Both the position numbers and the translations under genes were made by a program. Positions 8,426-15,882 of a DNA stretch of 64,000 nucleotides are shown piece by piece. Within the stretch, counting starts at the first letter, position 1, and the number at the start of each line of letters is the position of its first letter. This stretch comes from DATBFU01 sp035498405 (GTDB lineage Bacteria > Acidobacteriota > Thermoanaerobaculia > UBA5066 > Gp7-AA6): assembly GCA_035498405.1 (NCBI GenBank), contig DATKAE010000003.1, positions 81,943 through 145,942 on the forward strand, written 5' to 3'. The notes under the pieces are model-generated. The model worked only from the letters and a program-made list of their open reading frames with translations. It was not told the origin of the DNA and did not search any database.

Positions 8426-9187
8426 GTGGGCGAGCACCATTCGATTCTTTACGGTCCGGTCAATGCGCTGCTCTTGAAGCTGCTCGGGGAGCCGCCGGTC
8501 GGAAAGCTGCCGCCGCCGTGGGCCGGTTTCCTGTTCCCCGACGGGAAGCAAGCCTGGATTCCCGACGCCGCGATCATGACGCTGCTGCTGCTGTTGATCT
8601 TCGCGGTCTTCTTCCCCTGGGTGGCGCGCCGCTACAGTCGGGAGAAGCCCGGCAACCTCCAGAGCTTCCTGGAGATGCTCGTCTCCTTTCTGCGCGGCAT
8701 GGTCGACGACGCGATCGAGGAGGGGGCGCAACGGAAGTACCTGTTCCTGATCGGCGGCCTGTTCGTCTTCATCGCCGCAGCCAATCTTTTCGGGCTTTTC
8801 TTCTTTCTCCAGCCGCCGACCGGCTCGCTGTCGACGACGGCGGCCCTCGCGGTCGTCTCCTTCCTCTACTTCAACTGGCAGGGCATCAAGGAGCACGGCG
8901 TCGGGTACCTCAAGCACTTCACCGGACCGCTCCTCGCGATCGCGCCGCTCTTCTTCGTCATCGAGATCATCGGGACCTTCGCGCGAATCCTTTCCCTGTC
9001 GCTGCGTCTTTTCATGAACATCTATGGCGAGCACACGACCACCAACGTGTTCGCGAGCCTGGTTCCGATCCTGGTGCCCTGGCCGATGATGGCGCTCGGG
9101 ATCTTCACGGCGCTCTTACAGGCCTACGTGTTTGCGTTGCTGTCGGCGGTGTACGTTCAGCTGGCGACCGCCCACGAGGAGCACTGA
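8426..9187 (+). CDS. atpB: F0F1 ATP synthase subunit a
   Basis: Stator subunit forming the two half-channels next to the c-ring. 253 aa. The essential Arg lies in the helix segment IGTFARILSLSLRLFMNIYGEH, where S-L-x-L-R-L-F is the subunit a signature. C-terminal helix ALLQAYVFALLSAVYVQLA is also typical. GTG start at 8426, 9 bp after the previous stop. Operon with atpE. Confidence 0.95.
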   Translation: MGEHHSILYGPVNALLLKLLGEPPVGKLPPPWAGFLFPDGKQAWIPDAAIMTLLLLLIFAVFFPWVARRYSREKPGNLQSFLEMLVSFLRGMVDDAIEEGAQRKYLFLIGGLFVFIAAANLFGLFFFLQPPTGSLSTTAALAVVSFLYFNWQGIKEHGVGYLKHFTGPLLAIAPLFFVIEIIGTFARILSLSLRLFMNIYGEHTTTNVFASLVPILVPWPMMALGIFTALLQAYVFALLSAVYVQLATAHEEH

Positions 9188-9249
9188 CCTTGTGATAGGT
9201 TCTCGTCCACCATGGCCCCGGAAGGCCTGAGGAAGAAGGAGATTTTCGG

Positions 9250-9570
9250 ATGCGGAAGAAAGCGATTCTGATGTTTTTGGTGACCCTTGCGCTGGCCCTG
9301 CCGGCGCTCGGTCAGGAGGCGCCAGCCCCCGCCGGGGGGCCCTCGGGAGGGGTCCGATGGGGCGTGATCGGGGCGGCCTTCCTGCTCGGGCTGGCGGCCT
9401 CGGCGGGAGCCATCGGGCAGGGGAGGGCGACTTCGGCGGCCGCCGACGGCATCTCCCGCAATCCCGGCGCCGCGAAGGACATCCGGGGAATGACGCTTCT
9501 CGGGCTGGTCCTGATCGAGTCCCTGGTGCTCTACGCGCTGCTCATCTGTTTCCTCATCTTCAACAAGTAA
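9250..9570 (+). CDS. atpE: F0F1 ATP synthase subunit c with signal-like N-terminus
   Basis: Forms the rotor ring. 106 aa, longer than the usual 70-90 because an N-terminal signal-like helix (about residues 1-21, ending ALG-QE) precedes the two-helix hairpin. Loop S-R-N-P (69-72) and the ion-binding Glu90 are present. Q57, E90, S91 and Y95 keep the exact spacing of Q32, E65, S66 and Y70 in the Na+-binding c-ring of Ilyobacter; the T67 position is Leu. ATG 9250 has a GGAGATTTTCGG region upstream. No atpF/H/A/G/D/C follow, so the operon is split. Confidence 0.94.
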   Translation: MRKKAILMFLVTLALALPALGQEAPAPAGGPSGGVRWGVIGAAFLLGLAASAGAIGQGRATSAAADGISRNPGAAKDIRGMTLLGLVLIESLVLYALLICFLIFNK

Positions 9571-9629
9571 GTCTTCATCGAATGGGGGACTCCGGCTGAC
9601 CGGCTCGACCGGCCGGCCGGGGCTCCAAT

Positions 9630-9661
9630 GTCCTCCCGGGGGGACGTTCTGCCCTTTTTTT
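9630..9661 (+). terminator. Possible Rho-independent terminator after atpE
   Basis: GTCCTCCC (9630-9637) pairs with GGGGGGAC (9638-9645) using one G-T pair, followed after 9 nt by a run of seven T (9655-9661). The pairing has little room for a loop, so the fold is approximate. The remaining sequence up to the sigma gene (9662-9816) shows no clear feature beyond possible promoter A/T-rich spots such as TAAACT near 9690. Confidence 0.4.
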
Positions 9662-9816
9662 AGAAACCTGGACGGGCGCCCGGACGTACTAAACTCTGAG
9701 AGCCGGTCAACATCGGTGGGGCCTAATCCGTAGAAAGCGAAGAGTCTAAGGGCATTCCGGGGTCCCGGTCGGATCCGGCAATCGGGTGGGCAAGAATTTT
9801 GCGATTGAAGGAGCGC

Positions 9817-10464
9817 ATGGAAAAGGCGAGCTTTCCGGCGAAAGTGAAGAGTCAATCAACAGGAGTCACGGCGTGGGACTTCGATTCCCAGGCCATGCCC
9901 TATCTCGACTCCTTGTACAACACGGCTTACCGCATGACGCGTAGCAGCGAGGACGCCGAGGACCTGGTCCAGGAGACCTTCTTCAAGGCGTACAAGTACT
10001 ACGACAAGTTCGAAGAGGGAACCAATCTGAAGGCGTGGCTCTTCAAGATCTTGAAGAACACTTTCATCAACAACTACCGGAAGAAGAAACTCGAGCCGCG
10101 CAGCGTCGACTTCGCCGAGATCGAGGACTCCTTCGAGCGGATCGTGCGGCGTGACAATACCGACCAGCCTGCGGATCCGGAGGCCGAGTATTTCCACGGC
10201 GTCCTCGATGACGACGTGAAGAAGGCGCTCGACTCGCTGCCCTACGACTATCGGATGGTCGTGATCCTGGCCGACCTCGAGGATTTCTCCTACAAGGAGA
10301 TCGCCGAGATCCTGGACTGCCCTGTCGGGACGGTGATGTCCCGGCTCTACCGGGGCCGCAAGCTGCTCGAGAAGGCCCTCCTGCGTTACGCCCGGCAGCA
10401 CGGTTACATCCGAGGGGGCGAGCCGAACAAGATGCGCACCCGGCCGAGGCCCCCGGCCGCCTAA
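9817..10464 (+). CDS. ECF-type RNA polymerase sigma factor
   Basis: Sigma-70 family, extracytoplasmic-function group, 215 aa from this start. Region 2 is clear (YNTAYRMTRSSEDAEDLVQETFFKAY with the DAEDLVQ core), followed by region 2.4-like NTFINNYRKKK. Region 4 is DYRMVVILADLEDFSYKEIAEIL plus the helix-turn-helix G-T-V-M-S-R-L-Y-R-G-R. ATG 9817 has AAGGAG at 9808-9813 although with only 3 nt spacing; a TTG at 9799 in the same frame is the alternative. The anti-sigma factor gene follows 99 bp downstream, so this pair probably regulates an envelope or redox response. Confidence 0.93.
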   Translation: MEKASFPAKVKSQSTGVTAWDFDSQAMPYLDSLYNTAYRMTRSSEDAEDLVQETFFKAYKYYDKFEEGTNLKAWLFKILKNTFINNYRKKKLEPRSVDFAEIEDSFERIVRRDNTDQPADPEAEYFHGVLDDDVKKALDSLPYDYRMVVILADLEDFSYKEIAEILDCPVGTVMSRLYRGRKLLEKALLRYARQHGYIRGGEPNKMRTRPRPPAA

Positions 10465-10563
10465 GGCCCCGGCAGCCCCGGTCTGCTCGGATGGTCCAGC
10501 CCTGGAAGCCCCGGGGTTTGGGAAATAACGCGTCGCCCAGTTCCGTTTTGGCTTACCGGCCAA

Positions 10564-11199
10564 ATGAACTGCACACGGGCCCGATTTCTCATCTACGCCT
10601 ACATGGACCGGGAGCTTTCCCCCTTGGAGGCCGAGAATCTGTCGCGCCACGTGGGGGACTGCCGCTCCTGCGCGACCCGGGCCGCCTCCGCCCGAGGGAT
10701 CGCCCGGCTGCTCCATTCGAGGGTCGACCGAACGCCGGCCCCCGCCCGCCTTCGGGCGCGGCTCCATGAGGCTCCCTTCGAGCCGGTTTTGAAGCCCCGA
10801 TATCCCGCTTTCGCAACGGCTGCGGCCCTTCTCGTGATGCTTCTGCCGCTGGTTTCCGACACGAGACCACGGACCGGTTCGATCGCCGAGGCCGGGCTGG
10901 TGGCGCCGGCAGCGCCAGCGGCGCCGCTCGTTTCCCGCCGGCTGACTGGCACTTTCGTGTGCCTCGAGTGCGAGGCACGATCCGAGGCCGGCCTCTGCCC
11001 GGTGGCCCACGCGGAGCACGCCACCGGCTTCTGCGCGGACAACGGCGAGCTCTGGAGCCTGATGCCCGTCAACCGCGACGCGGACTCCCTCGACCGCGAT
11101 GCGGACTCCGCTCAGGCCTCCCTCGGCCGGACGGCCACCGTGGAGGGCGTTGCCTTCCCGGAATCCGGCTTCCTGCGAGTGTCGCGCGTCGGATACTGA
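10564..11199 (+). CDS. Zinc-finger anti-sigma factor with periplasmic Cys-rich domain
   Basis: 211 aa. The N-terminus has the ZAS zinc-binding pattern: Cys3 and H29-x3-C33-x2-C36, the motif of anti-sigma factors that hold ECF sigmas. One membrane helix lies at about residues 82-97. The C-terminal extracytoplasmic part has C-x2-C and further Cys/His (FVCLEC, GLC, H-x2-H, FC) and a beta-rich ending FLRVSRVGY; this could bind a metal or sense redox state. It sits directly after the ECF sigma gene. Its last four codons and stop (VGY-stop, from 11188) lie inside the first unit of a 173-bp tandem repeat. Confidence 0.85.
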   Translation: MNCTRARFLIYAYMDRELSPLEAENLSRHVGDCRSCATRAASARGIARLLHSRVDRTPAPARLRARLHEAPFEPVLKPRYPAFATAAALLVMLLPLVSDTRPRTGSIAEAGLVAPAAPAAPLVSRRLTGTFVCLECEARSEAGLCPVAHAEHATGFCADNGELWSLMPVNRDADSLDRDADSAQASLGRTATVEGVAFPESGFLRVSRVGY

Positions 11200-11709
11200 C
11201 CGTCGCCTCCGCTTGCTCGCGGGCCTGCGTTGGGCACCGGCTCGCGGCTCGCGTGGACGCACGCTCGACCGCGAGCCTGGCCCGCTCGCTGCGCTCCGGC
11301 TCCCGCATCGCGAACCTCCTCCCTCCCTTCGGTCGGGAGACTTTTCGCGATGCGAGCCGAGTCGGATACTGACCGTCGCCTCCGCTTGCTCGCGGGCCTG
11401 CGTTGGGCACCGGCTCGCGGCTCGCGTGGATGCCCGCTCGACCGCGAGCCTGGCCCGCTGGCTGCGCTCCGGCTCCCGCATCGCGCGCCTCCTCCCTCCC
11501 TTCGGTCGGGAGACTTTTCGCGATGCGAGCCGAGTCGGATACTGACCGTCGCCTCCGCTTGCTCGCGGGCCTGCGTTGGGCACCGGCTCGCGGCTCGCGT
11601 GGACGCACGCTCGACCGCGAGCCTGGCCCGCTCGTTGCGCTCCGGCTCCCGCGGCGCGCGCCTGCTCCCTCGCTTGCGCTCGGGAGACTTCGCGCGCCGC
11701 GAGCGATAG
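11188..11709. repeat. Three tandem 173-bp repeats after the anti-sigma gene
   Basis: Units at 11188-11360, 11361-11533 and 11534-about 11709; period exactly 173 bp. Each begins GTCGGATACTGA, which in unit 1 is the end of the anti-sigma gene. Units 1 and 2 are nearly identical; unit 3 diverges in its last 60 bp. Each ends with a hairpin whose outer arms are GCATCGCGAA/TTCGCGATGC (unit 1), GCATCGCG/CGCGATGC (unit 2) and GCGGCGCGCG/CGCGCGCCGC (unit 3), with an inner CTCCC...GGGAG stem. The paired changes in unit 3 keep the outer stem. This fills the gene-free stretch 11200-11796; no protein is supported there. Confidence 0.9.
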
Positions 11710-11782
11710 TCGGAGTTCCGGTTTCCAAGTACCCCCTCTCGACCCGAGGGGGAGAGGGCAGGCGTGAGGGGGAGTTCCCTCG

Positions 11783-11788
11783 TAGAAT
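11783..11788 (+). promoter_or_regulatory. -10 box (TAGAAT) before the GHMP kinase gene
   Basis: TAGAAT ends 8 nt before ATG 11797 and there is no Shine-Dalgarno, which predicts a leaderless or near-leaderless mRNA. No clear -35. Confidence 0.5.
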
Positions 11789-11796
11789 CCCCGCCG

Positions 11797-12801
11797 ATGT
11801 CCAACACTGTCGAAGCGTCCGCCCCCGCGCGCATCGATCTGGCGGGGGGGACGCTCGATCTCTGGCCACTGCACGTCCTCCATCCGGGCTCGGTGACGGT
11901 GAACCTCGCAATCGACCGGCGGGCATCCTGCCGCGTGCGGCGCAGGGCCGGCGGCTTCCTGGTCCGCTCGGCGGCGAACGGCCTCGAACGGCGGACGAAG
12001 CGACCCTCCGAGCTGATGGAGGATCCCTGGACGGCCCTGGTCGGTTCGCTTCTCGATTCGCTCGGCGCCACGGAGCCTCTGGAGATCGAGGTCTCCTCCG
12101 GCGTCCCGTTGGGCTCGGGACTCGGCGGCTCCTCGGCTCTCACGGTGGCGCTGATGGGAGCCCTCGAGCAATTCGGCGCGCGTCGCCCTTCCTCGGCCGA
12201 CCCGGTCGACTTCGTCCGGGACGTCGAGACCCGCGTGTTGGGAAAGCCCGCCGGCGTGCAGGACTACTATCCGCCGCTCAACGGAGGGCTGCACCGCATC
12301 TGGTTCGAGCCGGGACGCACCCGAGCCGAACGCGAAGACGCCGACCCGGCGGAGTGGGAACGGCACCTGACGCTCTTCGACACGGGCGCCGCGCACTCCT
12401 CGGGCATGAACAACTGGGAGGTGTTCCGGGCGAGGCTCGAAGGCGACCGGGCCGTGGCCGCAGCGCTCGAAGACGTCCGTCGGGCGGCCCTGGCGATGGC
12501 CGAGGCGACCTTGTCGGCCGACTTCCCCGCGATGGGGCGTGCGCTCGGCGAGGAGTGGGACGCGCGGCGGCGCCTCGCTCCGGTCGTCTCGACGCCCTCG
12601 ATCGAGGCGGCCATCGCTGCTGCACGCGTTGCGGGCGCCTGGGCCGGAAAGGCCTGCGGCGCCGGCGGCGGAGGCTGTGTGGTCTTTCTGTCGCCGCCGG
12701 GCAAGACCCCCGCCGTTCGCGAGGCGCTCGCGTCGCTCGGTTATGGATCGGTCCTGGCAGTGCGGGCCGAAAACCAAGGACTCAAGACGCAGCAGCTGTG
12801 A
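11797..12801 (+). CDS. GHMP-family sugar kinase
   Basis: 334 aa. All three GHMP motifs are present: motif 1 PARIDLAGGTLD (10-21), the ATP-binding motif 2 with GLGGSSA (108-114), and motif 3 K-A-C-G-A-G-G-G-G (about 285-293). The sequence style resembles D-glycero-D-manno-heptose 7-phosphate kinase/fucokinase-like members, but the substrate cannot be read from sequence. ATG 11797 is preferred over an in-frame GTG at 11764 because of the -10 box in between and because motif 1 then lies at the usual distance. It faces the MBL gene tail to tail. Confidence 0.85.
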   Translation: MSNTVEASAPARIDLAGGTLDLWPLHVLHPGSVTVNLAIDRRASCRVRRRAGGFLVRSAANGLERRTKRPSELMEDPWTALVGSLLDSLGATEPLEIEVSSGVPLGSGLGGSSALTVALMGALEQFGARRPSSADPVDFVRDVETRVLGKPAGVQDYYPPLNGGLHRIWFEPGRTRAEREDADPAEWERHLTLFDTGAAHSSGMNNWEVFRARLEGDRAVAAALEDVRRAALAMAEATLSADFPAMGRALGEEWDARRRLAPVVSTPSIEAAIAAARVAGAWAGKACGAGGGGCVVFLSPPGKTPAVREALASLGYGSVLAVRAENQGLKTQQL

Positions 12802-12825
12802 GGCCTCGGGCGGATCGCCCGGCCG
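12802..12825. terminator. Possible bidirectional terminator hairpin between convergent genes
   Basis: CGGGCG (12807-12812), loop GAT, CGCCCG (12816-12821), with flanking GGCC on both sides. It lies in the 26-bp gap between the GHMP kinase stop and the stop of the convergent MBL gene. There is no T-run. Confidence 0.4.
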
Positions 12826-12827
12826 AA

Positions 12828-13700
12828 TCAGACCGTCTTCATCCAGGCGACACAGCGCTCGAGCCCCCGACGCGCGTCGGCCGGGGACTCGAAACGATGC
12901 CATCCGCCGTGGCCCGGGAGGACCCACTGGAACGGGATGTCAAGTAAACTTGACATCGAGCGGATCTGCTCCTTCCACGAGTACCAGCAGGCGTCGCGAA
13001 AGGCGACCAGGGCGCCTCGCCGATCGGACCAGGCGAGATGGTCGCCCGTGAAGAGAAACTTCTGCCGGTAGAGAAGCACGGCGTGGCCGCGCGTGTGCCC
13101 GGGAGTCGGAATCGCCAGCAGATCCGGGGCAAGTACCACGGGCTCGGCCCCGCGGAGCGGCCGCTCGATCTCGCGCGTGCCGGTTGTCTGATCGGCCTCG
13201 TGGAGAACCCGCTCGCATCCGAAGCGCCAGGCGAAGGCGGCGTGGTCCGCCACGTCGTCCCGGTGCGTCAGGAACATCGTCGAGACGCCGCCTCGGCGCG
13301 CGAGCTCGTCGCAGAGTCGGGGAAGGGCCTTCGGCGAATCGACGAGAAGGTTTCCTTCCGGCCGCTCCACGAAATAGCTCCACGCGCCGAAGGAGCTCTC
13401 CGAAGTGAAGCCGCAGAAGGAGACACCGTCCTCGATCGGCTCGGGGAACGCCTCCAAGCCCGGGCGCACGTCCTGGCGCGAAACGGTTCCGATCGAGCCC
13501 GTCGGGCAGGCGACGAGCGCCATCAACGCGCGCCGCCGGCCCGCTTCGGAGGCCGGCTGGGTCTGGACGAACGAGTGGTCACGAGCCTCGGCGAAGACCG
13601 CCGGGGCGATCCGGCGGCAGGCGTCGCAGTCGATGCAGGTTCGATCGACGTAGAAATCGCCGGGGGCGTTGTCGGGGAAGCGGTGGGCGGGGTTGGCCAA
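12828..13700 (-). CDS. Ferredoxin-domain metallo-beta-lactamase-fold hydrolase
   Basis: 290 aa from TTG 13700. N-terminal single-cluster ferredoxin domain: C22-x2-C25-x2-C28 and C65-P. C-terminal MBL fold: T145-H-R-D-D-V-A-D-H153, G-H202-T-x-G-H, G-D220-H and P-G-H-G-G-W-H near the end. The metal motif is HxD..DH rather than the classical HxHxDH. Fd-MBL fusions are seen in several bacterial groups; the substrate is unknown. A GTG at 13787 overlapping the argS stop would add 29 residues with no family likeness but would couple translation to argS; both starts are possible. Downstream of argS, same strand. Confidence 0.82.
   Translation of the reverse strand: MANPAHRFPDNAPGDFYVDRTCIDCDACRRIAPAVFAEARDHSFVQTQPASEAGRRRALMALVACPTGSIGTVSRQDVRPGLEAFPEPIEDGVSFCGFTSESSFGAWSYFVERPEGNLLVDSPKALPRLCDELARRGGVSTMFLTHRDDVADHAAFAWRFGCERVLHEADQTTGTREIERPLRGAEPVVLAPDLLAIPTPGHTRGHAVLLYRQKFLFTGDHLAWSDRRGALVAFRDACWYSWKEQIRSMSSLLDIPFQWVLPGHGGWHRFESPADARRGLERCVAWMKTV
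12936..12957. other. Perfect 22-bp palindrome inside the Fd-MBL gene
   Basis: GATGTCAAGT-AA-ACTTGACATC: two 10-bp arms around a 2-bp centre, locally AT-rich compared with surroundings. It contains TTGACA-like -35 words on both strands. It is coding for the MBL protein (S-M-S-S-L-L-D-I region), so it may be chance. Confidence 0.7.
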
Positions 13701-13783
13701 GAGGACTATGGTCTCCGATCGAGCCGGGAATCCCTCGCGATCGCTCGAGGTGACGGCTCTTCGAAGCTTCGCGGCACGCGAGG

Positions 13784-15820
13784 TCACATCCTTCCGGGCT
13801 CGGGAATGCCGAGCAGCTCGAGCAAGAGCGCCATCTCCCTTCGGAAAATACGCGCCACTGCAAGGCGGCGGTTCCGAAGCGCAGCGTCGGGCTCGTTGGC
13901 GATCGGATGCCGGTGATAAAACTGGTTGAAGGCCTGGGCCAGGGTGAAGGCGTGCCGGGCCAGCGTCGAGAGCTCGAGCGACTCGACGGCGCGCTCGGCC
14001 ACCTCGGCCGTCGAGGCGGCGTCTAGAGCCAGGGACCAGAGATCCTCCTCCCACTCCGCAGCCGCGACTGCCTCGACCGTCGGCTCGCTCGGGATCTTCC
14101 TCTCCTCGAGCTTGCGAAAGATGTTCTCCGCCCGGACGAGGGAATACTGCAGATAGGGCCCCGTGTCTCCCTCGAAGTTGACCGCCTCGTCGAAGTCGAA
14201 AGCAATGACCTTGTTGCGGCCGAACTTCAGCAGGAAGTAGCGCAGGGCCCCGACCGCGATCGCTCGCGCGTCCTGGTCGGAGGCCTCGGTCTCGGCCTCG
14301 CGGCGCTGGGCGACCTCGCGCCGCGACCGATCGAGCAGCATCTCGACCAAGTCGTCGGCCTTGACGCCCAACCCCTTTCTTCCCGACATCTCGACGAAGG
14401 GCTTCTTCTCCTCCTCCGGTGTGAGCCGATACTCGTCGCCGAAGCGCTCCGAGAGGTCGCGCGCGGCCTTGGGGGAGAGCGCCACGATCTCGTAGGAGAA
14501 GTGCTCGGAGCGGTCCGCCTCCGCCTGGAAGCCCAGCCGTCGAAGCCCCTCGCGGACGACCTTCTGCGGATAGGACTGCCGAACGTCGATGACGTTGTAC
14601 ACGCGCGCGGCCCGCCCGAAGGAGGGGGCGTCGGGCTCTCCGCCGGAATGGGCCGTGCGCCAGACCGGATGCTCGCGCACGGCGGCGGGGATCTCCGAAG
14701 CCTCCACGGCGCCCGAGCTCCAATCGGGCCGGAAACGCTCGTAGTCGAAATCGACCCCGAGCAGGCCGAACTTCCAGAGCTGATAGGCGATGTCCTTGGC
14801 AGTGTAGGTGACGGTGCCGTTGGACCGGACCAGGATCTTGTCCGGCTCCTCCATGCCCGCGAACTCCTCGGATTCCGAGAGGCGCAGGACCCAGCAGCCG
14901 GCGTGCTTGCCTTCCTGCTCGAGCGCCATGGCCCCCGATTTCTCGAGCAGGTCGAAGGCGCGCGTCCAGAATTGCCGGTGAAGAATGTCGCTTTCGCGGG
15001 GCAGCAGATCGTAGGCGATGCCGAGCCGACCCATCGTCGAGAGGTGCGCCGAGGAGACCGCCTCGGAAACGGCCGCCGCGATACGGGCAGTCTCGTTGTC
15101 GCCCTGCTCGATCGCGTGCAACACCTCGGCCCGCCAGGCCTGGGTCTCCGGGCGCGCGGCGTAGGTGCGGCCCACCTCCGCGTACACGTCCCAGCAGATG
15201 TAGGCGAATCCCTTGGGCTCGGGCGGGCGGGAGGGCAGCCGGGCCGCGCGGATCGACTCGCGGGCGGCCTCGAGTGTCGCGACCCCTTCGAGGTGGATCA
15301 GCCCCGCGACGACGTCGGCGACCTGGACGCCGGTGTCGTCCAGGTAGTTCTGCACCTCGACCGTGTATCCGAGAAATCGCAGGCAACGGATCAGAACGTC
15401 TCCCAGCACGGCGTTGCGGAGGTGTCCGATGTGCGCCGCCTTGTTGGGGTTGATGTTCGTGTGCTCGACGATTACTTTGCCGGGCCGCGGGAGCGACGGC
15501 GGGGAGGGCTCGAGCAGCGCGGCGACGAAGGGCCCCCGCTCGATCGCGAAGTTCACGTATCCGCCGCCCTCGACTCGCGCCTCGCGGATTCCCGCGGGGA
15601 GGCGAAGCGCCGCGGCAATCTGCGCGGCGATCGCGCGGGGCGCCTGGCGCAAGCCCTTGGCGAGGTCGAACGCGACGGGGCAAGCCAGGTCGCCGAGCGC
15701 GATCCGCGGGGGCCGCTCGAGGACGACGCGCTCGAGCTCGACAGAGTAGAGCGCGGCGACGGTGTCACGCATCGCTAGGGCGAGCCCGGCTCGAAGCTCC
15801 ACCAGTGTGGGCGCGCGCAT
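13784..15820 (-). CDS. argS: Arginyl-tRNA synthetase
   Basis: Class I aminoacyl-tRNA synthetase charging tRNA-Arg in the cytoplasm. 678 aa, in the upper range for the family. HIGH motif is H130-I-G-H133 within NPNKAAHIGHLRN; the second signature appears as E-M-S-G-R-K-G (KMSKS-like). N-terminal Add-1-type domain and C-terminal DALR anticodon-binding domain (RHAFTLAQAFNQFYHRHPI) are recognisable. ATG 15820 with a TATACT box 9 nt upstream supports this start. The Fd-MBL gene follows. Confidence 0.96.
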   Translation of the reverse strand: MRAPTLVELRAGLALAMRDTVAALYSVELERVVLERPPRIALGDLACPVAFDLAKGLRQAPRAIAAQIAAALRLPAGIREARVEGGGYVNFAIERGPFVAALLEPSPPSLPRPGKVIVEHTNINPNKAAHIGHLRNAVLGDVLIRCLRFLGYTVEVQNYLDDTGVQVADVVAGLIHLEGVATLEAARESIRAARLPSRPPEPKGFAYICWDVYAEVGRTYAARPETQAWRAEVLHAIEQGDNETARIAAAVSEAVSSAHLSTMGRLGIAYDLLPRESDILHRQFWTRAFDLLEKSGAMALEQEGKHAGCWVLRLSESEEFAGMEEPDKILVRSNGTVTYTAKDIAYQLWKFGLLGVDFDYERFRPDWSSGAVEASEIPAAVREHPVWRTAHSGGEPDAPSFGRAARVYNVIDVRQSYPQKVVREGLRRLGFQAEADRSEHFSYEIVALSPKAARDLSERFGDEYRLTPEEEKKPFVEMSGRKGLGVKADDLVEMLLDRSRREVAQRREAETEASDQDARAIAVGALRYFLLKFGRNKVIAFDFDEAVNFEGDTGPYLQYSLVRAENIFRKLEERKIPSEPTVEAVAAAEWEEDLWSLALDAASTAEVAERAVESLELSTLARHAFTLAQAFNQFYHRHPIANEPDAALRNRRLAVARIFRREMALLLELLGIPEPGRM

Positions 15821-15829
15821 GGGCGCCGG

Positions 15830-15835
15830 AGTATA
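15830..15835 (-). promoter_or_regulatory. -10 box (TATACT) before argS
   Basis: Read on the minus strand, TATACT ends 9 nt before the argS ATG; no Shine-Dalgarno is present. The divergent SRPBCC gene has its own -10 box 35 bp away. Confidence 0.5.
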
Positions 15836-15870
15836 TCGGGGCGAGCGGGGACGCGGAACGATCCGGTGAG

Positions 15871-15876
15871 TACAAT
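15871..15876 (+). promoter_or_regulatory. -10 box (TACAAT) before the SRPBCC gene
   Basis: TACAAT ends 6 nt before GTG 15883, predicting leaderless transcription. It also decides the start, since the frame is open further upstream. Confidence 0.5.
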
Positions 15877-15882
15877 GCGGTC

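Noticed and set aside
9571..9816. Gap after atpE searched for a tRNA or small RNA
   Set aside because: No T-arm-like GTTCRANNC or cloverleaf could be found; only a weak terminator.
11230..11767. Short overlapping open frames within the 173-bp repeats
   Set aside because: All repeat the same translated unit (ending in VGY-stop), overlap each other in several frames and have no start signals.
9856..12927. Minus-strand open frame of 1023 codons
   Set aside because: It runs antisense to the sigma, anti-sigma and GHMP kinase genes, contains only low-complexity Arg/Gly/Ala-rich sequence and follows from GC-rich codon bias.
13701..15683. Upstream part of a 951-codon minus frame continuing into the Fd-MBL gene
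   Set aside because: It is the wrong frame of argS; only the part after about 13787 is a real protein.
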